A stretch of 58,792 bases of DNA from Pseudomonas donghuensis. GTDB taxonomy: Bacteria > Pseudomonadota > Gammaproteobacteria > Pseudomonadales > Pseudomonadaceae. The position numbers and the translations under genes were made by a program. Positions 17,664-28,826 of this stretch are shown one piece after another; the stretch's first letter is position 1, and each line of letters begins with the position of its first letter. A model generated the notes under the pieces. It worked only from the letters and a program-made list of their open reading frames with translations. It was not told the origin of the DNA and did no database searches. The stretch covers positions 63,965 to 122,756 of the forward strand of contig NZ_JH650760.1 in the NCBI RefSeq assembly GCF_000259195.1, written 5' to 3'.

Positions 17664-19133
17664 TTAGACGCCCCAGCGCGGAATATGATGACTGCCCATC
17701 GAGATACACACGTTCTTGATCTCGGCAAACACCTCGAAGCTGTATTGCCCGCCCTCACGGCCGGTGCCCGAGCCCTTGACCCCGCCGAACGGCTGGCGCA
17801 GGTCGCGCACGTTCTGGCTGTTGATGAACACCATGCCGGCCTCGATACCGCGGGCCAGACGATGCGCCTTGCCGATGTCCTGCGTCCAGATGTACGAGGC
17901 CAGGCCATACTCGGTGTCATTGGCCAGTTGCAGCGCCTCGGCTTCGTCCTTGAACGGAATCAGGCACACCACCGGCCCGAAGATTTCTTCCTGGGCGATG
18001 CGCATGTTGTTGTTCACGTCGGCAAACACCGTCGGCTGGATGAACTGCCCACGGGCCAGGTGCGCCGGCAGGTTGGCCGGGCGCTCCAGGCCGCCAGCGA
18101 GCAGGGTCGCGCCTTCCTCGATGCCGATCCTGATGTAACCGGTGACTTTGTCATAGTGGGCTTGAGTAATCATCGAGCCTACCTGGGTTTTCGGGTCTTG
18201 CGGGTCACCAACGATCAGCCGTTTGGCCCGTGCGGCGAACTCGGCGACGAACTGCGGGTAGACACTCTCCTGGATGAAAATGCGGCTGCCGGCGGTGCAG
18301 CGCTCGCCATTGAGCGAGAAGATGGTGAACAGCGCCGCATCCAGGGCGCGCTCCAGGTCGGCGTCTTCGAAGATCAGCACCGGCGACTTGCCGCCCAGCT
18401 CCATGGAGTACTTCTTCAGGCCTGCGGTCTGCATGATCTTCTTGCCGGTGGCGGTGCCGCCGGTAAAGGAGATCGCACGTACGTCCGGGTGACGCACCAG
18501 GGCGTCGCCGGCGGTGGCGCCGTAGCCCTGGATGACGTTGAGCACACCCTTGGGGATACCGGCTTCGACGGCCAGGCGCCCCAGTTCGTTGGCGGTCAGC
18601 GGCGACAGTTCGCTCATCTTCAGCACGGCGGTGTTGCCCAGGGCCAGGCACGGCGCAGTCTTCCAGGTCGCGGTCATGAACGGCACGTTCCACGGCGATA
18701 CCAGCCCGCACACGCCCACCGGCTGGGACAGGGGGTAGTTGAGCATCTGGTCGTCGACCGGGTAGGTGTGGCCGTCCATGCGCGTGCAGACTTCGGCGAA
18801 GAAGTCGAAGTTGTGCGAAGCACGGGGGATCAGCACGTTTTTGGTCTGGTGGATCGGCAAGCCGGTGTCGAGGGTTTCCAGCTCGGCCAGGTGCGGCACG
18901 TTCTGCTCGATCAGTTCGCCGAGCTTGCGCATCAGCCGGGCGCGCTCCTTGGCCGGGGTGTTGGCCCATTTCGGGAAGGCTTCCTTTGCCGCCGCAACAG
19001 CCTGGGCAACCTCGTCGGCGCCGCCGCTGGCGACTTCGCCAATGGCCTCGCCGGTGGCCGGGTTGTAGTTGACGAACACGTCTTTGCTTTCGACCTCGCG
19101 GCCGTTGATCCAGTGTTTGATCATGTTGCTCAT
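17664..19133 (-). CDS. hpaE: 5-carboxymethyl-2-hydroxymuconate semialdehyde dehydrogenase
   Basis: 489 residues, aldehyde dehydrogenase superfamily. The NAD-binding motif is SFTGGTATGKKI (about 222-233), the catalytic Glu is in MELGGKSPV (E245), and the nucleophile Cys is in NGERCTAGSRIF (C279). It oxidises the semialdehyde made by HpaD to 5-carboxymethyl-2-hydroxymuconate. The start at 19133 overlaps the hpaG2 stop by four bases (ATGA), which supports it over the internal ATG three codons later. Length and order G2-E-D match known hpa operons. Confidence 0.93.
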   Translation of the reverse strand: MSNMIKHWINGREVESKDVFVNYNPATGEAIGEVASGGADEVAQAVAAAKEAFPKWANTPAKERARLMRKLGELIEQNVPHLAELETLDTGLPIHQTKNVLIPRASHNFDFFAEVCTRMDGHTYPVDDQMLNYPLSQPVGVCGLVSPWNVPFMTATWKTAPCLALGNTAVLKMSELSPLTANELGRLAVEAGIPKGVLNVIQGYGATAGDALVRHPDVRAISFTGGTATGKKIMQTAGLKKYSMELGGKSPVLIFEDADLERALDAALFTIFSLNGERCTAGSRIFIQESVYPQFVAEFAARAKRLIVGDPQDPKTQVGSMITQAHYDKVTGYIRIGIEEGATLLAGGLERPANLPAHLARGQFIQPTVFADVNNNMRIAQEEIFGPVVCLIPFKDEAEALQLANDTEYGLASYIWTQDIGKAHRLARGIEAGMVFINSQNVRDLRQPFGGVKGSGTGREGGQYSFEVFAEIKNVCISMGSHHIPRWGV

Positions 19134-19903
19134 GCCTCTTGGCGGTTGAGGGCGAAGAACTCGGCTTCGCTGACAATTCGGTTGACCAGGCGCCCGACGC
19201 CTTCGACTTCGACCACCACTTCGTCGCCCGGCACCACGTCGGCCAGGCCCTCGGGGGTGCCGGTGGCGATCATGTCGCCCGGCTGCAGGGTCATGAAGCT
19301 GGACAGGTATTCGATCAGGTAGGGGATGTCGAAAATCATGTCCTTGGTACTGCCTTGCTGCTTGAGTTCACCGTTGATCCAGGTGCGCAAGGTCAGGTTG
19401 CCGGCATCCGGCACATCGGCGACGTCGACGATCCACGGCCCGACCGGGGTGGTGGCGTCGCGGTTTTTCACTCGCAGGTTGGGCCGGTAGTAGTTCTCCA
19501 GGTAATCGCGGATGGCGTAGTCGTTGCACACCGTGTAGCCGGCCAGGTACTCAAGGGCATCCTCGCGCTTGACGTTGCGCGCAGGCTTGCCGATCACCGC
19601 CACCAGCTCGCACTCGTAGTGCATGTAGGCGACGTTGTCCGGGCGCCAGCTGACCTGGTTGTGGCCGGTGTAGGTGCCCACCGACTTGACGAACGCCAGC
19701 GGTTCGGTGGGCGGCGTGAAGGCCAGTTCCGCGGCGTGGTCGGCGTAGTTCAGGCCCAGGGCGAACATGTTGCCGGTGGCCGGTGGCAGCCACTCGACCT
19801 GCTGCTCCGGCAACAACCGGCCATCAGCCAGGCGCACGGCGTTGTCGGCCTCGACGGTGACGGCGTGGACTTCACCCTGGTAGCGGATACGTGCGTGTTT
19901 CAT
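19130..19903 (-). CDS. hpaG2: HpaG2, isomerase/decarboxylase catalytic subunit
   Basis: 257 residues, fumarylacetoacetate hydrolase family. It carries the metal-site pattern HYECELVAVIGKPARNV (Glu-x-Glu), GYTVCNDYAIRDY, KNRDATTPVGPWIV and the C-terminal GDMIATGTPEGLADVVPGDE. Together with HpaG1 it corresponds to the fused bifunctional HpaG of E. coli, which decarboxylates the tricarboxylic intermediate and isomerises the product. It is coupled to hpaG1 by TGATG and to hpaE by ATGA. Confidence 0.9.
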   Translation of the reverse strand: MKHARIRYQGEVHAVTVEADNAVRLADGRLLPEQQVEWLPPATGNMFALGLNYADHAAELAFTPPTEPLAFVKSVGTYTGHNQVSWRPDNVAYMHYECELVAVIGKPARNVKREDALEYLAGYTVCNDYAIRDYLENYYRPNLRVKNRDATTPVGPWIVDVADVPDAGNLTLRTWINGELKQQGSTKDMIFDIPYLIEYLSSFMTLQPGDMIATGTPEGLADVVPGDEVVVEVEGVGRLVNRIVSEAEFFALNRQEA

Positions 19904-20574
19904 CAGCGCTTCTCCTGCGCGGCAACGATGCTGTTGGTCAGGCGCCCGAGGCCGCTGATCTCGACTTCTACCTGGTCCCCGGGCAGTACATCGACGCGGC
20001 CTTCGGGGGTGCCGGTGATCAGCACATCACCTTCGTGCAGGGTCATGAACTCGCTGATCTCGGCAATCAGCTGGGCAACGCTGCGGACCATGTTGGCGGT
20101 GCTGTTTTGCTGGCGCAGTTGGCCATTAATGAACAGCTTGATGCTCAGTTGCTGCGGGTCGGCAACCTGCGCGGCGGGTACCAGCTCAGGGCCCAGGGCG
20201 CAGAAGCCGTCGCGGCACTTGGCCTTGACCGCCGGGCGGTAGTAGCTGTCTTCCGGCAGGCTGAATTCGTTGACGATGGTGTAGCCGGCAACATGCGCCA
20301 AGGCGTTGTCGACGCTGACCCGGGTGGCACGCTTGCCGATCACCACACCCAGGGCCGGGCCCGGTTGCAGCTGCTCGATGCCCTGCGGGTAGACCACCGG
20401 CTGGCCGTGGCCATTACGGGTATTGGGGGTCTTGATGAACAGCACCGGCTTGACCGGCGGCTTTTGATACGGCGGCTGTTCGAATTCGGCGAGACGCTGG
20501 TTCAGCAAACCCTGATAGTTCAGCGCAACGCCGAACAGGGTACCGCTGGCAGCATCGTGCAAGGCACGGCTCAT
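19903..20574 (-). CDS. hpaG1: HpaG1, isomerase/decarboxylase companion subunit
   Basis: 223 residues, the N-terminal-half equivalent of fused HpaG. It keeps the FAH fold (GYTIVNEFSLPEDSYYRP, GDVLITGTPEGRVDVLPGDQ). The Glu-x-Glu metal ligands of HpaG2 are replaced by Gly-Pro-Ala in QPGPALGVVIGKRATRV, so this subunit probably has no complete metal site of its own. It is the first gene of the hpa operon. Its promoter region upstream (20575-20717), shared with hpaA, contains two HpaR-like palindromes. Confidence 0.88.
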   Translation of the reverse strand: MSRALHDAASGTLFGVALNYQGLLNQRLAEFEQPPYQKPPVKPVLFIKTPNTRNGHGQPVVYPQGIEQLQPGPALGVVIGKRATRVSVDNALAHVAGYTIVNEFSLPEDSYYRPAVKAKCRDGFCALGPELVPAAQVADPQQLSIKLFINGQLRQQNSTANMVRSVAQLIAEISEFMTLHEGDVLITGTPEGRVDVLPGDQVEVEISGLGRLTNSIVAAQEKR

Positions 20575-20621
20575 GGGCTTCTCCTGGCTGGGGCAGGGGC
20601 AGGGTCCCTGCTCGAATAATT

Positions 20622-20635
20622 GTTAATGTATTAAC
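20622..20635. promoter_or_regulatory. Putative HpaR operator 1 at the hpaG1 promoter
   Basis: GTTAATGTATTAAC is a perfect palindrome 48 bp upstream of hpaG1. It differs from the hpaR-proximal site (12657-12670) at only two central positions. This is the expected place for HpaR repression of the catabolic operon. Confidence 0.65.
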
Positions 20636-20641
20636 GTTATA

Positions 20642-20655
20642 ATTAAGATGTTAAC
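20642..20655. promoter_or_regulatory. Putative HpaR operator 2 in the hpaG1/hpaA gap
   Basis: ATTAAGATGTTAAC starts 20 bp after the start of the first site, about two helical turns, so two dimers could bind on the same face of the DNA. It is a weaker match to the GTTAANGTNTTAAC pattern. Confidence 0.5.
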
Positions 20656-20717
20656 GAAATGCAAGCGGCTTGCTGCAGGAGTAAGCTGGCGGCACAACAA
20701 TAAGAGTGAGCAGGGCC

Positions 20718-21620
20718 ATGAGCGAGCGCCAACCAATCCCCAACATCAACATCGGTCAGGTCTACGATCAGCGCTACAGCGATGCCGAGGTGCACTACGA
20801 CAAGCTCGGCAACCTGGCCGGGTTCTTCGGCCGCAACATGCCGGTGCACCGCCATGACCGGTTTTTCCAGGTGCATTACGTCGAGAGCGGCACGGTGCGG
20901 GTGTACCTGGACGACCAGCAGTACGTCGAATCGGGGCCGATGTTCTTCCTCACCCCGCCGACCATCCCGCATTCCTTCGTCACCGAGCCCGATGCCGACG
21001 GCCATGTGCTGACCGTGCGTCAGCAACTGGTCTGGCAGTTGCTCGAAGCCGATCCTGGGTTGGCGCCGGGGCCGCAGGTGGCGCCGGCCTGCGTGGCCTT
21101 GAGCGGCCTGGAGCCGAGCTACGCCGCCGAGGCGCGGCGCCTGGCGCTGCTGTTCGATGAGCTGCACAGTGAGATCAACGCCAGCGCAGCCGGGCGCGCG
21201 GCGGCGCTGGAAAGCCTGACGCGGCTGATCATGACCAGCCTGCTGCGCCTGTGCGCGCGCTCGCTGCCGGCCCGGCCAACCCGGCATGAAGACCTGCAGG
21301 TGTTCCATCGTTTCAACGAACTGATCGAGGCCCACTACCTCGAACACTGGCCGCTGGCGCGCTATGCCCAGGGCATCGGCGTCACCGAGGCGCGGCTCAA
21401 CGAAGTGTGCCGGCGCATCGCCGACTTGCCGTCCAAGCGCCTGATCCTCGAACGGCTGATGCAGGAGGCGCGGCGCCTGCTGCTGTACACCGGCAGCTCG
21501 GCCAACGAGATCTGCTACCGCCTGGGCTTCAAGGACCCGGCGTATTTCAGCCGGTTCTTTTTGCGTTACGCGCAACTGACGCCGGGGGAATACCGCCAGC
21601 GTCAGGCGGGGTTGCGCTAG
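20718..21620 (+). CDS. hpaA: HpaA, AraC family activator of 4-hydroxyphenylacetate genes
   Basis: 300 residues. The N-terminal cupin-like sensor domain (about 35-150) contains MPVHRHDRFFQVHYVESGTV and HSFVTEPDADGH. The C-terminal AraC helix-turn-helix pair is at about 205-298 (LARYAQGIGVTEARLNEVCRRI and SSANEICYRLGFKDPAYFSRFF). It matches HpaA, which activates the hydroxylase genes hpaBC in response to 4-hydroxyphenylacetate. It is divergent from hpaG1. The start is ATG 20718; an upstream GTG at 20706 is possible. hpaBC are not in this window. Confidence 0.86.
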   Translation: MSERQPIPNINIGQVYDQRYSDAEVHYDKLGNLAGFFGRNMPVHRHDRFFQVHYVESGTVRVYLDDQQYVESGPMFFLTPPTIPHSFVTEPDADGHVLTVRQQLVWQLLEADPGLAPGPQVAPACVALSGLEPSYAAEARRLALLFDELHSEINASAAGRAAALESLTRLIMTSLLRLCARSLPARPTRHEDLQVFHRFNELIEAHYLEHWPLARYAQGIGVTEARLNEVCRRIADLPSKRLILERLMQEARRLLLYTGSSANEICYRLGFKDPAYFSRFFLRYAQLTPGEYRQRQAGLR

Positions 21621-23176
21621 GCCTGGCCGCGTAGCCAGAGATTGTCGAAACGCCAGGTGCTGAACAGCGTCTGCTCGGCTGCGGCGCCGCCGACCTGGCG
21701 CGAGAAGGCATCAAGCAGATTCACATAGCCCCAGATCAGCAAGCCGCCGCGCTCGTACTGGATCTGCTGGGCCTGGTGCACCAGAGCGCTGCGCTTGGCC
21801 AGGTCCGGCTGGGCCATGGCCTGGAGGAACAGTTGGCTGAACTGCGGGTCGTTGAAGTGGGTCTTGTTGGCCACGGCAAAGGGCGCATCGATGTGCATGG
21901 CGCTGGCCAGAAACGGCGCGCCGATGGTACCGCCGGTGCTCAGTTGCCACTGATCGTGCTGCGGGCCGTCGAAGGTGGCCTGGTCGACCTGACGCACCTT
22001 GAGGGTCACGCCGATGGCCTTGGCCTGTTCGGCGAACACCAGGGCCGAAGCCAGGGCCGGGCCGCTGGTGGTTACCAGCTCGACTTCGAGTTTGTCATAG
22101 CCGGCTTCGCGCAGCAGTTGCGCCGCCCGTTGCGGGTCATGCGGGCGTGGGCCGAGGCGGTGGTTGAAGGTCGGGTCGTTCGGTGCGTACAGGTCGTTGG
22201 CTACCCGGCCCTGGCCATTCAAGGCGCGGCGCACCAGCTCCGGGCGGTCGGCGAGCAGGCGCAACGCCTCGCGGACTTTCGGGTTGTCGAACGGCGGCTT
22301 GCTGGTGTTCATCTCGAACGACAGCCAGTTGCCGCTGACCGAAGTCACCAGTTGCAGGCGCGGGTCGCGTTCGATGATCTGCAACTGCTCGCTGGGCAGG
22401 CCGTTGGCCATGTCGATCTGCCCGGCGCGCAAGGCGGCCAGACGCGAGACCTGGTCCTTGAAGTCGATGATCTCCAGTTCGTCGGCGTAGGGTCTGCCGT
22501 CCTTGTAGTAGTTTTCGAAGCGGCTGAACACCGAGCGCTGGCCGGGGGTGAAGCTTTTCAGCTTGTAAGGGCCGGCGCCGACCGGGTTGGTCAGCGGGTG
22601 GTAATCGACCGGGACGATGCCGCCGAAGTTGACCCAGGTTTCTGCCAGCGGCAGGTAGCTGCGCCCGTCCTTGAAACGGATGCGCACGGTGCGCGCGTCG
22701 AGCTTTTCCAGGTTGTCGCGGTCGACCCAGTGCAGCAGCGCAGCATAGGGCGAGGCCAGTTGCGGGTCGGTCAGGCGGCGAATGGAGAAGATCAGGTCGT
22801 CGGCGTCGATGGTCTTGCCGTTGTGAAATTCCAGGCCCTGGCGCAGGCGCACGGTCCAGGTGCTGGCGTCGGCGCTGGCTTCGGCCTCTTCGGCCAGGGC
22901 CAGGCGCGGCTGCATCTGCTCGTCCCATTCCCACAGCTTGCTGTACAGGGCAAAGCCGCGGACGATGCCGCTGCCGATCGGTTTGTGGGCATCGAGGTTG
23001 CCGACCTGGCCGCCGGACAGCACGCCCAGGCGCAGGCGCCCGCCGTGGCGCGGCGGGTCGTTGGCAACAGGGCTGGCGGCCGGCTGCTCGGGGCCGCAAC
23101 CACTGAGCAGCAGCCCGCCGCCCAGCGCCAGGCTATAGCCGAGAAAGCGCCGGCGCTGGTAATCAAAAGGGTCCAT
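21617..23176 (-). CDS. ABC transporter substrate-binding lipoprotein, peptide/nickel type (SBP_bac_5)
   Basis: 519 residues. The N terminus RRRFLGYSLALGGGLLLSGC combines a twin-arginine motif and a lipobox (Cys about 26), so a Tat-exported lipoprotein is likely. The remainder is the bi-lobed SBP_bac_5 fold (HGGRLRLGVLSGG, WTVRLRQGLEFHNGKTIDADD, NPVGAGPYKLKSF). It binds a peptide-like or other small ligand for import, but no permease or ATPase genes are nearby. ATG 23176 has GGAGG upstream. It is last in a three-gene operon and only four bases after the monooxygenase. It overlaps the hpaA end by four bases. Confidence 0.85.
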   Translation of the reverse strand: MDPFDYQRRRFLGYSLALGGGLLLSGCGPEQPAASPVANDPPRHGGRLRLGVLSGGQVGNLDAHKPIGSGIVRGFALYSKLWEWDEQMQPRLALAEEAEASADASTWTVRLRQGLEFHNGKTIDADDLIFSIRRLTDPQLASPYAALLHWVDRDNLEKLDARTVRIRFKDGRSYLPLAETWVNFGGIVPVDYHPLTNPVGAGPYKLKSFTPGQRSVFSRFENYYKDGRPYADELEIIDFKDQVSRLAALRAGQIDMANGLPSEQLQIIERDPRLQLVTSVSGNWLSFEMNTSKPPFDNPKVREALRLLADRPELVRRALNGQGRVANDLYAPNDPTFNHRLGPRPHDPQRAAQLLREAGYDKLEVELVTTSGPALASALVFAEQAKAIGVTLKVRQVDQATFDGPQHDQWQLSTGGTIGAPFLASAMHIDAPFAVANKTHFNDPQFSQLFLQAMAQPDLAKRSALVHQAQQIQYERGGLLIWGYVNLLDAFSRQVGGAAAEQTLFSTWRFDNLWLRGQA

Positions 23177-23180
23177 GGCC

Positions 23181-24377
23181 TCAGCCTCCTGCTGCACGCA
23201 GGGCCGGCGCCTGGGTGTCGATCCGCCGTAATGGCGCTCGCTCGCCGCGAAAGTGCGGGAGGATGTGCTCGCCCAGGCGGTAGGCTTCTTCCAGGTGCGG
23301 GTAGCCGGCGAGAAAGAACAGGTCGATGCCTAACTGGTTGTACTCGCGAATCCGCGCCACCACGTTCTCGTAGCTGCCGACCAGCGCCAGGCCCGGCGGG
23401 ATGCCGATGTAACCGAAGCCGGCCCAGACGTTGGGGTAGATGAAAAAGTCGTCGAACGGCCGGCTTTGATCCTTGGCCGAGTACTCATTTTCGTAACTGA
23501 GCTTGCGCGCAGTGCGCAGCCCGGCATGGGCGGCCACGGCCTTGACCGCGCCCTTGGCCACGCCTTCGTCGAAGAAGCGCTTGGCCTCGGCCAGGGCCTG
23601 GGCTTCGGTCTCGCGGGTGATCACATCGATCGACAGGCCGAAGCGGATGTTGCTGCGGCCATGCTTGAGCGCCCGTTCACGGATATCGGCGATCAGTGCG
23701 CGGATCTCGTCCGGATGCTCGGCGCGCATCAGGTAGAAGTCGGCGTGACGGGCGGCGAACTCCCGCGCCGCGATCGACGAGCCGGCAGTGCAGATCAACG
23801 GCAGTTCGGCCTTTTTCTGCGGCCCGCGCAGGCCGCCGCCTTCGGCCTGGTAGAAGCGCCCCTGGTAGTGGAAGTTCTCCGAGTGCCAGTAGCCCTTGAC
23901 CACGTCCATGAACTCGATGGCGCGTTCGTAGCGTTCATCGTGGTCGCTGAAGTCACCGACCTGGCGCTGGATCACGTCCGAGCCGCCATTGATGATGTTC
24001 CATACCAGGCGGTTGCCGGTGGCGCGCTGGTAGGTGGCGGCCTGCTGCACGGCGACCCAGGGCGTGTAGTGGTAGGGCTGGAAGGCGGTGACGTAGCTTA
24101 AGGTGCGGGTCTCGCGGGCCAGCAGCGAGCACACCGTCCACGGCTCTTCGCCAGACGGCGCGTTGACCATCAGCGCGCCGCCAAAGCCGTTGATCTCGGC
24201 GGCGCGGGCGATCTGCCCGAGGTAGTCGATGTAGGTGAAGTGATCGCCCACGGCAAAGTTCGACACCGCGCCGGTGCTGTCGCTGCCGGCATGCCAGTCG
24301 CCGCGGTTGCGCGGATCGCCAGGGAGGAACTGGGTTTCGCCGTGCAACGGCAGGCGGGTAAAAAATTCAATGCTCAC
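23181..24377 (-). CDS. LLM class FMN-dependent monooxygenase, SsuD-like
   Basis: 398 residues from a GTG start at 24377 (AAGGA eight bases before). The TIM-barrel luciferase-like family is clear from YIDYLGQIARAAEINGFGGA and RLVWNIINGGSDVIQRQ. The C-terminal ALVGSYENVVARIREYNQLG with GYPHLEEAYRLGEHILP closely follows alkanesulfonate monooxygenases. Such enzymes use FMNH2 to release sulfite from sulfonates, or act on related organosulfur compounds. The operon is controlled by an SfnR-like activator and is followed by a sulfite reductase gene, which supports sulfur scavenging. The longer open frame upstream overlaps the hydrolase gene and is not used. Confidence 0.82.
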   Translation of the reverse strand: MSIEFFTRLPLHGETQFLPGDPRNRGDWHAGSDSTGAVSNFAVGDHFTYIDYLGQIARAAEINGFGGALMVNAPSGEEPWTVCSLLARETRTLSYVTAFQPYHYTPWVAVQQAATYQRATGNRLVWNIINGGSDVIQRQVGDFSDHDERYERAIEFMDVVKGYWHSENFHYQGRFYQAEGGGLRGPQKKAELPLICTAGSSIAAREFAARHADFYLMRAEHPDEIRALIADIRERALKHGRSNIRFGLSIDVITRETEAQALAEAKRFFDEGVAKGAVKAVAAHAGLRTARKLSYENEYSAKDQSRPFDDFFIYPNVWAGFGYIGIPPGLALVGSYENVVARIREYNQLGIDLFFLAGYPHLEEAYRLGEHILPHFRGERAPLRRIDTQAPALRAAGG

Positions 24378-24388
24378 GGTGATTGTCC

Positions 24389-25612
24389 TTATTGCACGGT
24401 GGGGTTGCAGATTGCGCTGATGGGCTGGTCGCTGAACACCTTGCGGGCGAAGGGCAGCGAGTCCTTGAGCGAGGCGTTGACCGTCTCGCTGTGGCCCAGG
24501 CCCTTGTACAGGTGGCCTTCGACAATCGAGCCGGTCTTGCAGGCGTCCTGCATCAAGGCCACCTGGGTGGCGGCGGCCGGGGTCTTGTCTTCGGCGCCGG
24601 TGCCGATGAAGATCGGCTGCTTGAGTTTCAGGGTCGGGTAGGACACCTGCGCCAGCCACGGCTTGAGCTGTTCGCCGCTGTTGGTCTTGCGGGTGTTGGC
24701 CGGGGTCAGGCCGGTGCCGAGCACATCGGCCACCAGTGATGACAGGCAGGTGCTGCGCGCCTGTTCGAACAGCGGCAGGGCCTTGTCGGTGTAGAAGTCG
24801 CGCGGGTCGATGCGCGGGTCGTACTGCTGGGCCGCCAGCAGGGTGTAGAAGCCGTAGGCCAGGGAGGCGTCGACCTTGTCCGGGTCCTGCTCGCCGACGT
24901 TCTTCGTTCCCACGGTGTAGATCACCCCGGTGCCGACGCTGCCCTTCAGGCCCAGGTCCGGGGCGTAGGTCGGCGCATAGGCGGCCGAGGCAAAGGCGCC
25001 GGCGCCGCCCTGGGACTGGCCGACCACCAGCACCTTGTTGGCCAGCCCCGGCACCCCGGCAATCACCGCGCGGGCGGCGTCGAGGATGCCGTAGGCGGCC
25101 ATGCGGTTGTTCAGCAGCGGGTGGCCGCCGGGCACGCCCAGGCCCTGGTAGTCGGTGGCGACGATGGCGTAGCCCTCGTTGAGCCAGCGCGCCAGGTACT
25201 GCACGTCGCGGTACGAGCGCCCGGCCCAGGACGGCGCGCAGACATCCGCCACGCCCACCGTGCCATGGCCCCAGGTCACCAGCGGCCAGCCGCCTGCCGG
25301 TGCCTTGCCCTTGGGAATGAACAGTGCACCAGACACTGCCACCGGGGTCTTGCCGTCGATGCCGTCGGTGGAGCTATAGAGGATGCGCAGTTGCGACGCC
25401 GCGCCGGGCAGGCTCAGGGTCTGTTCCAGCGGCTCGCTGCGCAACAGTTTGCCGGGGCTGGCGGGGATGGCCTGGCCCCAGCTGTAGAACGCCGAGACCC
25501 GGCCATCGCCTTGCAGCGGGTCGGGTTTGGGCGCGAAGGTGTCAGCGGCCATGGCGCTGAGCGACAGGGCCAGCAGGCTCAGGCCGAAGGCGAATGTGTT
25601 CTGCAGTTTCAT
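24389..25612 (-). CDS. Secreted alpha/beta hydrolase, secretory-lipase-like
   Basis: 407 residues with an N-terminal signal peptide (cleavage after SLSAMAA, about residue 23). It has an alpha/beta-hydrolase fold with the nucleophile elbow VVGQSQGGAGAF, an oxyanion region LVTWGHGTVG and a late His in KGLGHSETV. This matches the lipase/esterase group of which secretory lipases are members. It likely hydrolyses an ester outside the cytoplasm. It is the first gene of the operon, with a sigma54-type promoter 36 bp upstream and the SsuD-like gene 11 bp downstream. Together these suggest that ester cleavage precedes uptake and oxidation of a sulfur-containing product (inference). Confidence 0.8.
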   Translation of the reverse strand: MKLQNTFAFGLSLLALSLSAMAADTFAPKPDPLQGDGRVSAFYSWGQAIPASPGKLLRSEPLEQTLSLPGAASQLRILYSSTDGIDGKTPVAVSGALFIPKGKAPAGGWPLVTWGHGTVGVADVCAPSWAGRSYRDVQYLARWLNEGYAIVATDYQGLGVPGGHPLLNNRMAAYGILDAARAVIAGVPGLANKVLVVGQSQGGAGAFASAAYAPTYAPDLGLKGSVGTGVIYTVGTKNVGEQDPDKVDASLAYGFYTLLAAQQYDPRIDPRDFYTDKALPLFEQARSTCLSSLVADVLGTGLTPANTRKTNSGEQLKPWLAQVSYPTLKLKQPIFIGTGAEDKTPAAATQVALMQDACKTGSIVEGHLYKGLGHSETVNASLKDSLPFARKVFSDQPISAICNPTVQ

Positions 25613-25647
25613 CGAGAGGTCCTTGCACGGTGCGTGTGCCAGGCTTG

Positions 25648-25663
25648 AGCGAAATGCGTGCCA
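25648..25663 (-). promoter_or_regulatory. Sigma54 (-24/-12) promoter of the hydrolase operon
   Basis: Read on the minus strand: TGGCACG-CATT-TCGCT. The -24 element is perfect, and GG and GC are twelve bases apart as required. The -12 element differs by one base from TTGCT. Transcription would start about 25 bases before the hydrolase start codon. The divergent SfnR-like activator at 25886 is the natural partner. Confidence 0.75.
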
Positions 25664-25885
25664 GGGCGCTGCAGGCCTTGGTTTTCAAGGGCTGCGTTGC
25701 CAGCAAGGGGGTTGCCTGAGGGCGTCGATGCTGGCCAGCCACCACGCGTTGCTGGCCGACTGTTGCTGGAGCAGCAACGCAGAGCGCATATCTCTAATAG
25801 GTATATATAAATACTAATTAATAATTATTTGTTCTAATTTGTTTCGGGCACTATGGCCCTGCGCTTTCACTGCCAGGAATGCACC

Positions 25886-26959
<1,074 letters not shown>

Positions 26960-26965
26960 CGCCTC

Positions 26966-27034
26966 ATCGCTGGCAAGCCAGCTCCCACAGGGGCCGGTGC
27001 ATGCAGTGCCTGTGGGAGCAGGCTTGCCAGCGAT
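26966..27034. repeat. Paired REP element (type A)
   Basis: Arms at 26966-26989 and 27011-27034 with one mismatch (GAGCA for GAGCT in the right arm). It lies just after the sfnR stop and before the cysI leader, so it is the likely transcription end of sfnR. Confidence 0.9.
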
Positions 27035-27143
27035 GGGCACAGCACGATTTAAGCATCTGATCCGTATAAATACCCCCAACCTGAATCTGTAACCCAGTAC
27101 ACCCAAAAGCCATAGTAACGGCCTCCCTGATGAGGTCCGAACC

Positions 27144-28813
<1,670 letters not shown>

Positions 28814-28826
<13 letters not shown>

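Noticed and set aside
27035..27143. Riboswitch before cysI
   Set aside because: No conserved SAM-type or other known aptamer core or strong terminator stem could be recognised in this 109-bp leader.
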